From assembly GCA_030648005.1 (NCBI GenBank), contig JAUSIP010000015.1, positions 1 through 54,315 of the forward strand: DNA of 54,315 bases. The letters run 5' to 3'. This DNA comes from a bacterium. GTDB taxonomy: Bacteria; Patescibacteriota; Minisyncoccia; Phycocordibacterales; UBA12445. Below, piece by piece: positions 40,471 through 49,304 of the stretch (the stretch's first letter is position 1; each line of letters opens with the position of its first letter). The position numbers and the translations under genes were made by a program. Below the pieces are notes generated by a model. The model had not been told where the DNA came from and did not search any database. It saw only the letters and a list, made by a program, of their open reading frames with translations.

Positions 40471-41601
40471 ATGGAAGGAATAAATATGGACAACCAAACT
40501 GAATCTACAGCAAACAAGCTTATACAAAAAGTAGCGGTAGTTCAAGACTCCTTTAAGCACGAACGCAACAGGAAACTTGAAGTTGGCATCGGAACTCTGG
40601 ATGAAAAATTGGAAGATGTAGCAGACAAGATACCGGATGAAGCAATACGCAACGACATTGAGAGAGTTGTTCAAATATTAAAAAAAGAGAACGTCTCAAC
40701 GGAAGCCGCACAAGAACTCTTCAATATCGTATTTAATACAAACAAAGCTCTATATATCGATAATAGACCCTATGTGAAGATGGCCAAACGAGCCCTGTCT
40801 GAGCATCGCATGGGTTTAATGATCGAGGAGTTAGTAAAAGATAAAGAGGTTACCATAGCAGACTTGCGCAAGATCGTCCGCGTCAACTTTGATCTGAATG
40901 GACTAAAGCCTATGAACGACCTGGGCGGGCACGAAATGGGTAACGAAGGCTTGCGCATCTTCTCAGACATATTAAAAGAAGGAGAAACAACAAAATGGCT
41001 GGAAGAAGCGGGGTTCAAAGTCATCCCCTCTTCAGAAGGCGGAGACGAGTTTGGTATGGTCATCTCAGGAATAGACAACAACAGGCCGATAGATGATTTG
41101 CTTTTACAAGAGATAAAGAATAGATACACTCAAGAAGTTTTATCCACGCCTGCCGGTAAACTCGTAGACTTTAAAGATGAGAAAGTCCAGAGCAGATTAC
41201 TGGAAAGCGGAAAGGATCAGGCATATATAGACCGAGCAATTGACGCTAACTTTGAATTCAAAATGAGTACCAGTATGGGCGTAGCACGTCTTGACCAGGC
41301 ATTACTGGAGATAGAAGTTTCATCAGAAAAATCCTATAAAGATACAGTGCGTGCCCTAATAGGTAAGATGTTCGGGATAGCAGACGATCAGGCGATTAAA
41401 AATAAAACTACGTTCAAACAAAAACTTGCGGAAAGTGAAGATACAAAAGATAGGATACTTTCTGATTTGATCGATAGAGACAAGGGCGCAAAGCAGAAAG
41501 ATGAGATGATTAAAGAATTAAAAGCGATGTTAGTAGAACTTGGACTCACAGATGCTCAGATACAAGAAAGATTTAGCCGAGGGCTGAAATTAGCTGCATA
41601 A
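40471..41601 (+). CDS. GGDEF-like domain protein
   Basis: 376 residues. RVNFDLNGLKPMNDLGGHEMGNEGLRIF at 137-164 and SSEGGDEFGMVISG at 187-200 reproduce the two signatures of diguanylate cyclases (D-x-DxFKxxNDxxGHxxGD and GGDEF, here exact at 190-194). One metal Asp (141) and the GGDEF Asp/Glu are kept. N-terminal helices (about 1-130) could be a sensor or oligomerisation part; the C-terminal 130 residues are helical and charged. No membrane segment. The alternative start ATG 40486 has GGAAGGA upstream; the -10 spacing favours 40471. Confidence 0.65.
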   Translation: MEGINMDNQTESTANKLIQKVAVVQDSFKHERNRKLEVGIGTLDEKLEDVADKIPDEAIRNDIERVVQILKKENVSTEAAQELFNIVFNTNKALYIDNRPYVKMAKRALSEHRMGLMIEELVKDKEVTIADLRKIVRVNFDLNGLKPMNDLGGHEMGNEGLRIFSDILKEGETTKWLEEAGFKVIPSSEGGDEFGMVISGIDNNRPIDDLLLQEIKNRYTQEVLSTPAGKLVDFKDEKVQSRLLESGKDQAYIDRAIDANFEFKMSTSMGVARLDQALLEIEVSSEKSYKDTVRALIGKMFGIADDQAIKNKTTFKQKLAESEDTKDRILSDLIDRDKGAKQKDEMIKELKAMLVELGLTDAQIQERFSRGLKLAA

Positions 41602-41612
41602 AATCTTATAAT

Positions 41613-42341
41613 ATGTCCTATTTCCTATCTGACAAACCGCTTCAGACAGAAGAAATCATAGAGCTAACCGGTGATGAGGCTAGGCATATTTTGCTATCTA
41701 GAAGAATGGAGGTTGGCGAGATTATAGAGATACAAGGGCCGGATCAGAAGAGATTTAACGCTGAGGTTGTGTTAGTGGACAGGAAATCACTCTCTATACA
41801 GGCGCTAGAAGAGATACCGACACCGAAAGAGTCCCCTCTTTCCATCACAATCTTTCAGGCACTAATAAAAGAACAACCGTTGGATTTTATAATTCAGAAG
41901 TCTACCGAGCTCGGAGTAGATAAGTTATTTTTATTCAATTCAGAAAACAGTATTGAAAGATTCAAAGAGATAGAAAAGAAGTTAGACAGATGGCGAAAGA
42001 TCGGCGAAGAGGCAGCTAAGCAGTCAGGCAGAGTCAGAGCTGTAAGTATCGAGTACATAGACGATCCAAAAGATATATATAAACTAGCAAGTGAATTAGA
42101 TCACATCTTCCTGCTCGAACCATTAACTAAAGACAGATTCTCAACTTGGGAACTCAGCTCCCAAGTGAATAAAATCGGGATATTGGTTGGACCGGAAGGC
42201 GGATTCACAGAAGAGGAGGTTGTAGAATTTTCAAAAATAAAAAACGTGATCCCTATCAGCATGGGGCCACGGATACTGCGCGCCGACACAGCCGCAATTA
42301 CATCATCGGCTATTGTCCAAGCACTTTGGGGAGATGTATAG
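41613..42341 (+). CDS. rsmE: 16S rRNA m3U1498 methyltransferase
   Basis: 242 residues. N-terminal PUA-like domain (ELTGDEARHILLSRRMEVGEIIEIQGPD), then a SPOUT domain with the knotted SAM site: ILVGPEGGFTEEEV and MGPRILRADTAAITSSAIVQALWG. A -10 box TAAAAT overlaps the end of the GGDEF gene 8 bases before ATG. An inverted repeat lies at 42144-42166 within the coding region. Confidence 0.94.
   Translation: MSYFLSDKPLQTEEIIELTGDEARHILLSRRMEVGEIIEIQGPDQKRFNAEVVLVDRKSLSIQALEEIPTPKESPLSITIFQALIKEQPLDFIIQKSTELGVDKLFLFNSENSIERFKEIEKKLDRWRKIGEEAAKQSGRVRAVSIEYIDDPKDIYKLASELDHIFLLEPLTKDRFSTWELSSQVNKIGILVGPEGGFTEEEVVEFSKIKNVIPISMGPRILRADTAAITSSAIVQALWGDV
42144..42166. repeat. inverted repeat within rsmE
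   Basis: ACTTGGGA, loop ACTCAGC, TCCCAAGT, in frame (encodes TWELSSQV). Confidence 0.55.
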
Positions 42342-42465
42342 GCTCGCGTTTGTGGCTTCCGTCTACTTCAAATTTCCAAGGTCCTCGGATCTCCTTCGCC
42401 CTCTGATGGGAGGGCTCGGCCAGACCATTGGAAATTTAAAGTAGACTCCGCTCACAAACCGCTCG
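42342..42465 (+). ncRNA. structured element, family A copy 2
   Basis: The 46-base core 42381-42426 is identical to that at 15287. The variable stem TCTACTTcAAATTT / AAATTTaAAGTAGA and a further GTTTGTG/CACAAAC stem enclose it. Flanking TTCC before and TCCGCT after the stem are also shared with copy 1. Lies 3' of rsmE on the same strand. Confidence 0.7.
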
Positions 42466-42493
42466 TTTAATACTCTTGCTTAACCACAGGCAA

Positions 42494-42710
42494 GAGCTGA
42501 GGTTTTGCATACTTGTTTGACCGGAAGGTTTCGGAAGCCAAACGGCATGGTCTCCGCCGCGGCGGGCGGAGCGTTTTGGCTGAGAACCCAACAGGATTTC
42601 ACCCGTCCCGATTTTGATTTTATCAAAATCGTGGATCCTCGACCTGAAGGGTCGGGACAGGGGTGAAATAACTGTGTTTCCGGGAGGACAAGGTATGAAA
42701 ACCTCGGCTC
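42494..42710 (+). ncRNA. structured element, family C copy 1, upstream of recG
   Basis: Outer stem GAGCTGAGGTTTT/AAAACCTCGGCTC, then TGCATACTTG/CAAGGTATG, CCGGA/TCCGG, AGCCAAAC/GTTTTGGCT, and CTCCGCC gcggcg GGCGGAG. The conserved single-stranded piece GAGAACCCAA is followed by a long variable arm (TTTCACCC/GGGTGAAA with inner GTCCCGA/TCGGGAC). See 44906 for the second copy, which keeps these helices with compensatory substitutions. It ends 18 bases before the recG ATG. Confidence 0.75.
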
Positions 42711-42728
42711 GTAATATATACTGGCCCC

Positions 42729-44900
42729 ATGGAACTAGAATCACCGATTGAATCAAATTTCAGGCTAAATGACTTCCAGAAGGCCGGGCTGAAAAAACTT
42801 GGACTAAAGACCATCCGTGACCTACTTTTCTATCTCCCCTCTCGCTATGGCGATGCGGCGGAAGTTAAGCATATTACTGAACTGAAAGCCGGAGAGTTGA
42901 CAGTAATATCGGGCCGAGTTATAAAAAACGAGATCAAGAAGGCACACATCAAAAAAATTCCCATCGCGGAGGTTACACTTGAAGACGACACTGGGCGGAT
43001 CAAAGCTATCTGGTTCCACCAGGCCTACATGGCCAAGAAAGTACCGGAAGGTGGCTTAGCCAAGATCACCGGCATGGTGACCGACCGCAAAGGTACACTG
43101 TATATTGCCAACGGTGAGATAGAAGCGGTCGAAGAGATAGAGCTAGCCCACAAAAGCTCGCTCTTCGCCAAAGGCGAACTGACTAGAACTCCCGTCTATG
43201 GCGAGTCACTCGGCGCAAGTTCAAGCTGGTTCCACCACACTATTAAAAAACTTATAAAAGCAGGGGTGCATGAAAAACTGACCGATCCGATCCCGAACGA
43301 AATACTTAAAAAATATCATCTACCTGCTCTACGAAGTGCTCTGGTCTGGATCCATTGTCCCCAGAATGACAACGACGCTCTCTCTGCAAGAAAGAGGTTT
43401 GCTTTCGAAGAGATCTTCTTTATTCAACTATCAAGACAGAAAGAGAAGCTGAAATACAAAGCCAATCCGACATTCCAGATCGTAGTTGATCCAAAGCAAG
43501 TCAATGAATTCCTTGGACGATTCTCTTTCAAACCGACCGGGGCGCAGATAAACTCCATCGACCAGATCCTCAAAGATCTATCTTCCAACAAACCGATGAC
43601 TCGTCTACTAGAGGGCGATGTCGGATCCGGTAAGACAGCTGTGGCGGCGACAGTGGCACATATGACTATCTCTAACCGGCCCATGAATATTGAGGGTTCA
43701 GCCCGACAGGATTTTGGCGCGCTCCAGGTTGCATACATGGCGCCGACGGAGATCCTAGCCAAACAGCATTTTGAATCTTTCATACAGTATTTTAAACATC
43801 TTGGCATAAATGTCGGCCTCATAACCGGCTCGGGATGTTTCAAGTTCCCCTCCAAGAGTTCACCGGGTCAGTTCACCAACATCTCCCGCGCACAATTACT
43901 GAAGTGGGTCGCTAACGGCGAGATCCCAATACTCATAGGCACGCACGCCCTAATACAGAAATCGGTAAAGTTCAAACACTTAGCACTGGTCATCATCGAC
44001 GAACAACACCGCTTCGGCGTCGAGCAGAGATTCAAAATCGCTAGAAAAACCACAGAGACAGTTCCCCACCTGCTGTCCATGACCGCCACACCTATCCCCC
44101 GCACACTGGCCTTAACAATCTATGGCGACCTAGACCTGACTATCATAGATCAGATGCCGGAAGGGCGACGACAAATAATTACAGAAATAGTTTTACCGGC
44201 AAATAGGAAGTTAATCTACGAGCAAGTCAGAAAGAGTATCAACGAAGGCAGGCAAGCTTATATCATCTGTCCAAGAATAGATGAGCCGGACCCGGAGAAA
44301 GAACAAGCAGTTAATGCCAAGTCTGTGAAGGAAGAAGCAAAAAGGCTGAAAAAAGATATCTTTCCAGAGTTTGAAATAGGCATCGTTCATGGCAAGTTAG
44401 TACCGAAGGCCAAAGAGAAAGTGATGAAAGATTTCACTGATGGCAAGATAAATATTTTGATCGCCACATCTGTCATAGAAGTTGGTGTGAATGTGCCGAA
44501 CGCCACAACTATTTTAATAGAGGGTGCAGAAAGATTTGGTCTAGCCCAGCTTCATCAACTCCGAGGTAGGGTTATCAGAAGTAATCATCAGGCTTACTGT
44601 TATGTATTCACCGATTCTAAAACAGAGAAGACGCTAGACCGCCTGCGAGCTTTAAAAACTGCAAAGAACGGCTTTGAACTAGCCGAACTCGACCTGCAAC
44701 AGCGAGGCATTGGCGAACTTAATGGCAAGAAACAGTGGGGAGTCTCCGACATCGGCATGGAGGCGATCAAGAATATAAAAATGGTCGAGGCTGCCAGGAC
44801 AGAAGTGGTAAATATACTAGAAAGAGACCCTGAATTATTAAACCATCCCCTCATCTTAAACAAACTCACCTTACGCCACAAACCAACTCACTTCGAATAA
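42729..44900 (+). CDS. recG: ATP-dependent DNA helicase RecG
   Basis: 723 residues. N-terminal wedge/OB domain, then motif I EGDVGSGKTAVA, motif Ia MAPTEILAKQHF, motif II IIDEQHRFGVEQR, motif III SMTATPIPRTLALT, motif V ATSVIEVGVNVPNAT and motif VI QLHQLRGRVIRS. RecG remodels stalled forks and branched DNA. There is an extra stretch after MTISNRPMNIEGSARQDF and another around GCFKFPSKSSPGQFTNISR compared with typical RecG. The gene is flanked in direct orientation by two family C elements. Confidence 0.95.
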   Translation: MELESPIESNFRLNDFQKAGLKKLGLKTIRDLLFYLPSRYGDAAEVKHITELKAGELTVISGRVIKNEIKKAHIKKIPIAEVTLEDDTGRIKAIWFHQAYMAKKVPEGGLAKITGMVTDRKGTLYIANGEIEAVEEIELAHKSSLFAKGELTRTPVYGESLGASSSWFHHTIKKLIKAGVHEKLTDPIPNEILKKYHLPALRSALVWIHCPQNDNDALSARKRFAFEEIFFIQLSRQKEKLKYKANPTFQIVVDPKQVNEFLGRFSFKPTGAQINSIDQILKDLSSNKPMTRLLEGDVGSGKTAVAATVAHMTISNRPMNIEGSARQDFGALQVAYMAPTEILAKQHFESFIQYFKHLGINVGLITGSGCFKFPSKSSPGQFTNISRAQLLKWVANGEIPILIGTHALIQKSVKFKHLALVIIDEQHRFGVEQRFKIARKTTETVPHLLSMTATPIPRTLALTIYGDLDLTIIDQMPEGRRQIITEIVLPANRKLIYEQVRKSINEGRQAYIICPRIDEPDPEKEQAVNAKSVKEEAKRLKKDIFPEFEIGIVHGKLVPKAKEKVMKDFTDGKINILIATSVIEVGVNVPNATTILIEGAERFGLAQLHQLRGRVIRSNHQAYCYVFTDSKTEKTLDRLRALKTAKNGFELAELDLQQRGIGELNGKKQWGVSDIGMEAIKNIKMVEAARTEVVNILERDPELLNHPLILNKLTLRHKPTHFE

Positions 44901-44905
44901 GGAAG

Positions 44906-45064
44906 AAAACAAAAAAAAGATTTTGCATACTTGTCTGACCAGAAGGTTTCGGAGACCAAACAGCATGGTTCCCGACGCGGCGGTCGGGATGTTTGGTCGA
45001 GAACCCAATCCCGCTTAGCGGGATGTTTCTGGGAGGACAAGGTATGAAAATCTTTTTTGTTTTT
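44906..45064 (+). ncRNA. structured element, family C copy 2, downstream of recG
   Basis: Same architecture as 42494: outer stem (here A/T-rich, ending in TTTTTTGTTTTT), GCATACTTG/CAAGGTATG, CCAGA/TCTGG, GACCAAAC/GTTTGGTC, TCCCGAC gcggcg GTCGGGA, GAGAACCCAA, then a short variable arm TCCCGC/GCGGGA. Core 44919-45052. The T-rich 3' arm could also end the recG transcript. Confidence 0.75.
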
Positions 45065-45119
45065 GCCCAGACAAAGATGTTTACTTCTCGGCCAAAATAA
45101 CCTATATTATTACCTACGC

Positions 45120-45196
45120 GCGCGAGTAGCTCAGTTGGTTAGAGCACGAAGCTTATACCTTCGCGGCCGTTGGTTCGAATCCAACCTCGCGCACCA
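45120..45196 (+). tRNA. tRNA-Ile (anticodon TAT)
   Basis: Acceptor GCGCGAG/CTCGCGC, D-arm GCTCAGTTGGTTAGAGC, anticodon loop CTTATAC in CGAAG/CTTCG, T-arm GTTGGTTCGAATCCAAC, CCA encoded. It reads AUA directly, which most bacteria do with a lysidine-modified CAT tRNA. Confidence 0.92.
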
Positions 45197-45198
45197 AC

Positions 45199-45253
45199 AA
45201 AAAAACTCGAAGTGAGTCTTCCTATATAGGAAGACTCACTTCGAGTTTTTTGT
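45199..45253. terminator. long perfect bidirectional terminator
   Basis: AACTCGAAGTGAGTCTTCC pairs perfectly with its complement across a TATATA centre, with A and T runs outside. It ends both tRNA-Ile (plus) and ftsH (minus). Confidence 0.92.
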
Positions 45254-45258
45254 TAATT

Positions 45259-47202
45259 CTATTCCGCTATCACTACCCCCTTGATATTCTCCGGCAGCTT
45301 CTTCGGTTTAATGCCATTCAGAATAAGTAGCTCTTCAAACTCTTTCCTTTCCAATGTCTCAACCTTTGTCAGCTCGGCTGACATATTGTCCAAAGCCTTT
45401 TTATGATTTACGAGTACTTCTTCCGCCCTCTTTAGACCCTCGTTCATAATCCTTGATACCTCTTCGTCGAGTATTGAAGCATAACCCTCAGAAAAAGCTG
45501 AAGTTTGAGTTCTGGCGCCTGTAATAGCATTGACCGCACCGGTATCGCCGAAATCCACAGGGCCTATCTTGTCTGACATACCGAAGCGAGTCACCATGTC
45601 CCTAGCAGCATGAGTTGATACGGCAATATCATTGGAAGCACCAGTCGTAACTTCGCCGAAAATCATCTTCTCCGCGGCGTAACCACCAAGCGACACGGCG
45701 ATATCATCGAGGAAGTGATTCCTGTTTCTCATCTTCTTCTCCTCTAATGGCAACTTCAAAGTATAACCGGCAGCCCTACCTCGTGAAATTATTGAAACCT
45801 TATGTACCGGATCAGAGTGAGTCAAGATAGAAGCAACAAGAGCGTGGCCCATCTCGTGGTATGCAGTAATCCCCTTCTCTTCAGCTGAAAGAATATGACT
45901 CTTCCTCTCAGGACCGAGCATCACCTTCTCTACTGATCTTATCAAGTCATACTGAGCAACTTTAGTTCTGTTCTCTCGCGCAGCCAAGATAGATGCTTCA
46001 TTCATAAGACTGGCAAGATCAGCTCCGGAGAAACCAGGCGTCCTCTCAGCTATAACTTTCAATACAACATCTTCAGCGAAAGGCTTTTTAACAGCATGGA
46101 TCTGCAAAATCTCCTCCCTCTCTTTAATATCCGGTAGATCAAGCACCACTCGTCGATCAAATCTGCCCGGTCTTAGAAGTGCTGTATCCAGCACGTCAGG
46201 TCTGTTGGTGGCCGCCATGACTATCACCTTCTCGCTTGGTTCGAAACCATCCATCTCAACAAGGATCTGGTTTAGGGTCTGCTCTCGTTCATCATTGCCT
46301 CCGCCCATACCCGAACCACGGTGCCTTCCTACTGCATCAATCTCATCAACGAAGATTATAGATGGGGCAATCTTCTTAGCGATCTTAAAGAGATCACGTA
46401 CGCGTGAAGCACCGACGCCAACGAACATCTCCACAAATTCTGAACCGGATAGATAAAGGAATGGCACATTCGCTTCACCTGCTACTGCTCGCGCGAGCAA
46501 AGTCTTGCCTGTACCCGGAGCACCCGTCAGCATCACACCCTTAGGAATTCTGGCACCAATATCGAGGAATTTCTGCGGGTTCTTCAAAAAATCTACTATC
46601 TCTATCAATTCCTCCTTCGCTTCCCTGGCACCGGCCACATCTTTGAACATGATCTTCTGCTTCTCATCTGTCGGATCTATAATCCTCGCTTTCGACTGAC
46701 CGAAAGAGAAGGCCTGCATAGAAGAACCCTTAACTTGCCTAGAGATCATAAAGAAGATTATAAGTACGAATACCAGAGGAAATATAAAAGGTGACAAAGC
46801 AATGAACCAGAAATATATTCCGGACGGATCTCTCACATCGATCAAAATCTTTGAGAGATCATCGGATGTAACACCATAATTTATCAACGTTTGAGAGAGA
46901 GATGTCTCCACCTCCTTCTTCGTCTTTTTAACAGATTCATCCTTGTAAGTCACAGCTAAGTCATCCCCTTCTACTGCGATCTTAGAGATATTGCCAATCT
47001 TAATGTCGTGAGCTAGCTCCGATACGGAAGTTACCGGCGTCTTCGTTATACTATCGCTTGCAGTCGAATAAACTGACAGAATGAGAACGAGCAGTAATAC
47101 AACCATCATGATCTGTCTGCCAAATTGAAAAATCAGATCTTTTGGATCCATCCCATTCCCCCCGCTTTCTTTATTATGTTTATTACCTTTCTTCCCCGCC
47201 AT
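45259..47202 (-). CDS. ftsH: membrane AAA+ zinc protease FtsH
   Basis: 647 residues. Two N-terminal helices around an extracytoplasmic domain, AAA module with Walker A GAPGTGKT, pore FVG in [12 protein letters not shown], Walker [12 protein letters not shown] and arginine fingers in [10 protein letters not shown]. The protease site is HEMGHA (HEXXH) with a distal Asp in ASNDI. It degrades misassembled membrane proteins. A -10 box is 7 bases before the ATG. Confidence 0.97.
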   Translation of the reverse strand: MAGKKGNKHNKESGGNGMDPKDLIFQFGRQIMMVVLLLVLILSVYSTASDSITKTPVTSVSELAHDIKIGNISKIAVEGDDLAVTYKDESVKKTKKEVETSLSQTLINYGVTSDDLSKILIDVRDPSGIYFWFIALSPFIFPLVFVLIIFFMISRQVKGSSMQAFSFGQSKARIIDPTDEKQKIMFKDVAGAREAKEELIEIVDFLKNPQKFLDIGARIPKGVMLTGAPGTGKTLLARAVAGEANVPFLYLSGSEFVEMFVGVGASRVRDLFKIAKKIAPSIIFVDEIDAVGRHRGSGMGGGNDEREQTLNQILVEMDGFEPSEKVIVMAATNRPDVLDTALLRPGRFDRRVVLDLPDIKEREEILQIHAVKKPFAEDVVLKVIAERTPGFSGADLASLMNEASILAARENRTKVAQYDLIRSVEKVMLGPERKSHILSAEEKGITAYHEMGHALVASILTHSDPVHKVSIISRGRAAGYTLKLPLEEKKMRNRNHFLDDIAVSLGGYAAEKMIFGEVTTGASNDIAVSTHAARDMVTRFGMSDKIGPVDFGDTGAVNAITGARTQTSAFSEGYASILDEEVSRIMNEGLKRAEEVLVNHKKALDNMSAELTKVETLERKEFEELLILNGIKPKKLPENIKGVVIAE

Positions 47203-47217
47203 TTAAGAAAGTATACA
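47203..47217 (-). promoter_or_regulatory. -10 promoter, leaderless start of ftsH
   Basis: Minus strand TG TATACT (hexamer 47210-47215), 7 bases before ATG. Confidence 0.55.
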
Positions 47218-47275
47218 TTATTTTGCTAAAAAATAAAGATGGTGTGAATTTTATAGCCAAAAAGGCAGGTGTAAG

Positions 47276-47287
47276 TATAATAGTTAT
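47276..47287 (+). promoter_or_regulatory. -10 promoter, leaderless start of mltG
   Basis: TATAAT at 47276-47281, 6 bases before ATG. Confidence 0.6.
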
Positions 47288-48232
47288 ATGGCAAAAATTG
47301 CTAAATATAAATACATCGTAGCCATGAGTGGTCTACTACTTATACTTCCTACTTATCTCTTATACACAGGAAAGTCGCCAACTCCAGATAAGTTCACCAC
47401 AAATATCGACCTAGAGAACAAGGTAATTAACGACGTGATTATAGATGAAAGCTATGATGGAGTGACGTTGCCGATTCTCCACAATTTCTTAGAAGACGGT
47501 CAGAAGTGGCTGTCCTCTAACTTCAATGTCTGGAAATTTTACCAAAACTTAGCCAGCCCCACATCGCGATATATTGTTTTAAGCTCGGGACTTCGCAAGG
47601 AAGAGGTGGCAAATATTTTAAAAAAGAACCTAAAATGGAACGATAGCGAGAAGTATGCCTTCATCAACATGGATAAAACCGTAGACAAGAAAAACATGGA
47701 AGGTAGATACCACCCAGGATCATATTTAATGCCCGCTGGGACGAAACCGACTGACGCATATAAATTTATTATGAATAAGTTCAAAGAAGATGTGAGCGGA
47801 CCGTACGCCAGCTCCACTGCAAATATAATAAATATGGACCTGGCGTTAAAAATTGCGTCCATTATAGAAAGAGAGGCAGCCGGTACAAAGGATATGCGTC
47901 TGATATCCGGCATAATCTGGAACAGGATATTCACAAATATGAATCTAGAGATGGATGCCACCCTACAGTATGCCAAAGGCAACAACAGAGTCGGCTGGTG
48001 GCCAAAAGTCGCACCAAAAGATAAATATATAAACTCACCCTATAATACTTACCGAAATGGTGGACTACCCCCAACACCAATCTCCAACGTCAGCATTGCC
48101 ACCCTCCAAGCAGCGCTAAATCCAAAAAAGACCGAGTGCATATTCTATATACACGACAAACACAGCCTCATACACTGCGCTGTTACATATAAAGATCACC
48201 TCGCTAATATCAAGAAATATTACGGCAAATAA
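47288..48232 (+). CDS. mltG: endolytic murein transglycosylase MltG
   Basis: 314 residues. N-terminal membrane anchor (YIVAMSGLLLILPTYLLY), a LysM-like region (YIVLSSGLRKEEVANILKKNL), then the YceG catalytic domain: YLMPAGTKPTDAYKFIMNKF, IASIIEREAAG with the catalytic Glu, LEMDATLQYAKG, SPYNTYRNGGLPPTPISNVS. It cleaves nascent glycan strands. The family B element follows the stop codon. Confidence 0.94.
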   Translation: MAKIAKYKYIVAMSGLLLILPTYLLYTGKSPTPDKFTTNIDLENKVINDVIIDESYDGVTLPILHNFLEDGQKWLSSNFNVWKFYQNLASPTSRYIVLSSGLRKEEVANILKKNLKWNDSEKYAFINMDKTVDKKNMEGRYHPGSYLMPAGTKPTDAYKFIMNKFKEDVSGPYASSTANIINMDLALKIASIIEREAAGTKDMRLISGIIWNRIFTNMNLEMDATLQYAKGNNRVGWWPKVAPKDKYINSPYNTYRNGGLPPTPISNVSIATLQAALNPKKTECIFYIHDKHSLIHCAVTYKDHLANIKKYYGK

Positions 48233-48233
48233 A

Positions 48234-48353
48234 GAACCTTCAAACTTGGCGCATAACTTTGTCGAAAACTACGTTTGTTCCTCGCAGTACTAGTTGTACA
48301 GCTTCGTCACAAGCCTCGTTTCCTTCGCGTTCTGCATCCAAGTTTAAAGGTTC
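48234..48353 (+). ncRNA. structured 3'-UTR element, family B copy 2
   Basis: The core 48246-48341 (96 bases) matches the minus-strand core at 14741-14836 at 84 positions. Outer stem GAACCTTCAAACTTGG / CCAAGTTTAAAGGTTC; inner hairpin GTAC TAGTT GTAC. It starts one base after the mltG stop and is sense to it. Confidence 0.7.
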
Positions 48354-48359
48354 TATAAT

Positions 48360-49289
48360 CTAAAGTCCACATAGATTTTTAAGTGCCGACAAATCAGCAG
48401 AAGTGAGCTTGGCATTAATGCCATTGTTAAGCCGATACATTATCGCCTTAGAATCTTCGAGATGATCCAGACCTAAGGCATGTCCGAGTTCGTGAGCAAG
48501 AACCCTAACGAGCTTCGCTCTATTATCAAATTGATAAATATTGATCTCTGTTCCACTTGGTCCACTAACATACTCCCCTTCCTGGAATTCTCCCGGATGT
48601 GCGGCGCCTATTGTATTATACTTCTCCGCTTCGATATTTAGCGAAGCAGCGAGGCGATTCACCACCGTCACCAGGGCGTTAACCACGTCGGCTTTTGCGT
48701 TCAAATTACCTTGCAACTGTTTAAGTTCACTAATCTCTACATTGAGCGAATCTCTTTGTGTGTTTAAATTACTGTACTCTTCTTTTGACCTATGCGGGCC
48801 CTTATTCCACCTCTCTACATCTGCCTCATATGCAGCCTGATGGCTCTCAAACAAAGCTGTGCGCGATTCAAATACAGACTTATCTTTATTGTAATCAGCC
48901 TGAGCCGTTTCATATTTTGCCTTCAAACTATCATACGAAGCCCTGCTGTCGTTTATGGCAATGCCAAGTTTCTGGAGTTTAAGAGTAGCTTCCTGACGGG
49001 TATCGAAGATTAGATTAACCTTCAATCCACCATTCGGTTCATAAACAAAAAGTTCTTTAGATATCGGCTTCTCCCAGATATTTTCCGCTTCGACAATCGC
49101 ATCAAGAAGATCTTTTCTTGTCAGGCCAAATTCACTATCGAAAGAGTTAATCGTATATGCTATGGGCCACCGGCATGGTAAGAACTGACTCCCGAGACGC
49201 GCAACAATATTCGTCAGTTGATCTTCATGCGAAGATAAAAGACTAATAGCCAGAAGTAAGATTACCGTAATTAATATTTTACGAGTCAC
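48360..49289 (-). CDS. secreted matrixin-like zinc metalloprotease
   Basis: 309 residues. A signal peptide or anchor (KILITVILLLAISLLSS), then a long coiled coil (about 105-215; repeated Lys/Glu/Ala heptads). The zinc site is LAHELGHALGLDHLED (HExxHxxGxxH), followed by the Met-turn IMYRLN, as in matrixins. It is exported. Only 15 bases separate it from the FG-GAP protein upstream, so the pair is cotranscribed. Confidence 0.82.
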   Translation of the reverse strand: MTRKILITVILLLAISLLSSHEDQLTNIVARLGSQFLPCRWPIAYTINSFDSEFGLTRKDLLDAIVEAENIWEKPISKELFVYEPNGGLKVNLIFDTRQEATLKLQKLGIAINDSRASYDSLKAKYETAQADYNKDKSVFESRTALFESHQAAYEADVERWNKGPHRSKEEYSNLNTQRDSLNVEISELKQLQGNLNAKADVVNALVTVVNRLAASLNIEAEKYNTIGAAHPGEFQEGEYVSGPSGTEINIYQFDNRAKLVRVLAHELGHALGLDHLEDSKAIMYRLNNGINAKLTSADLSALKNLCGL

Positions 49290-49304
49290 TAGTAGCTATT
49301 TCTC

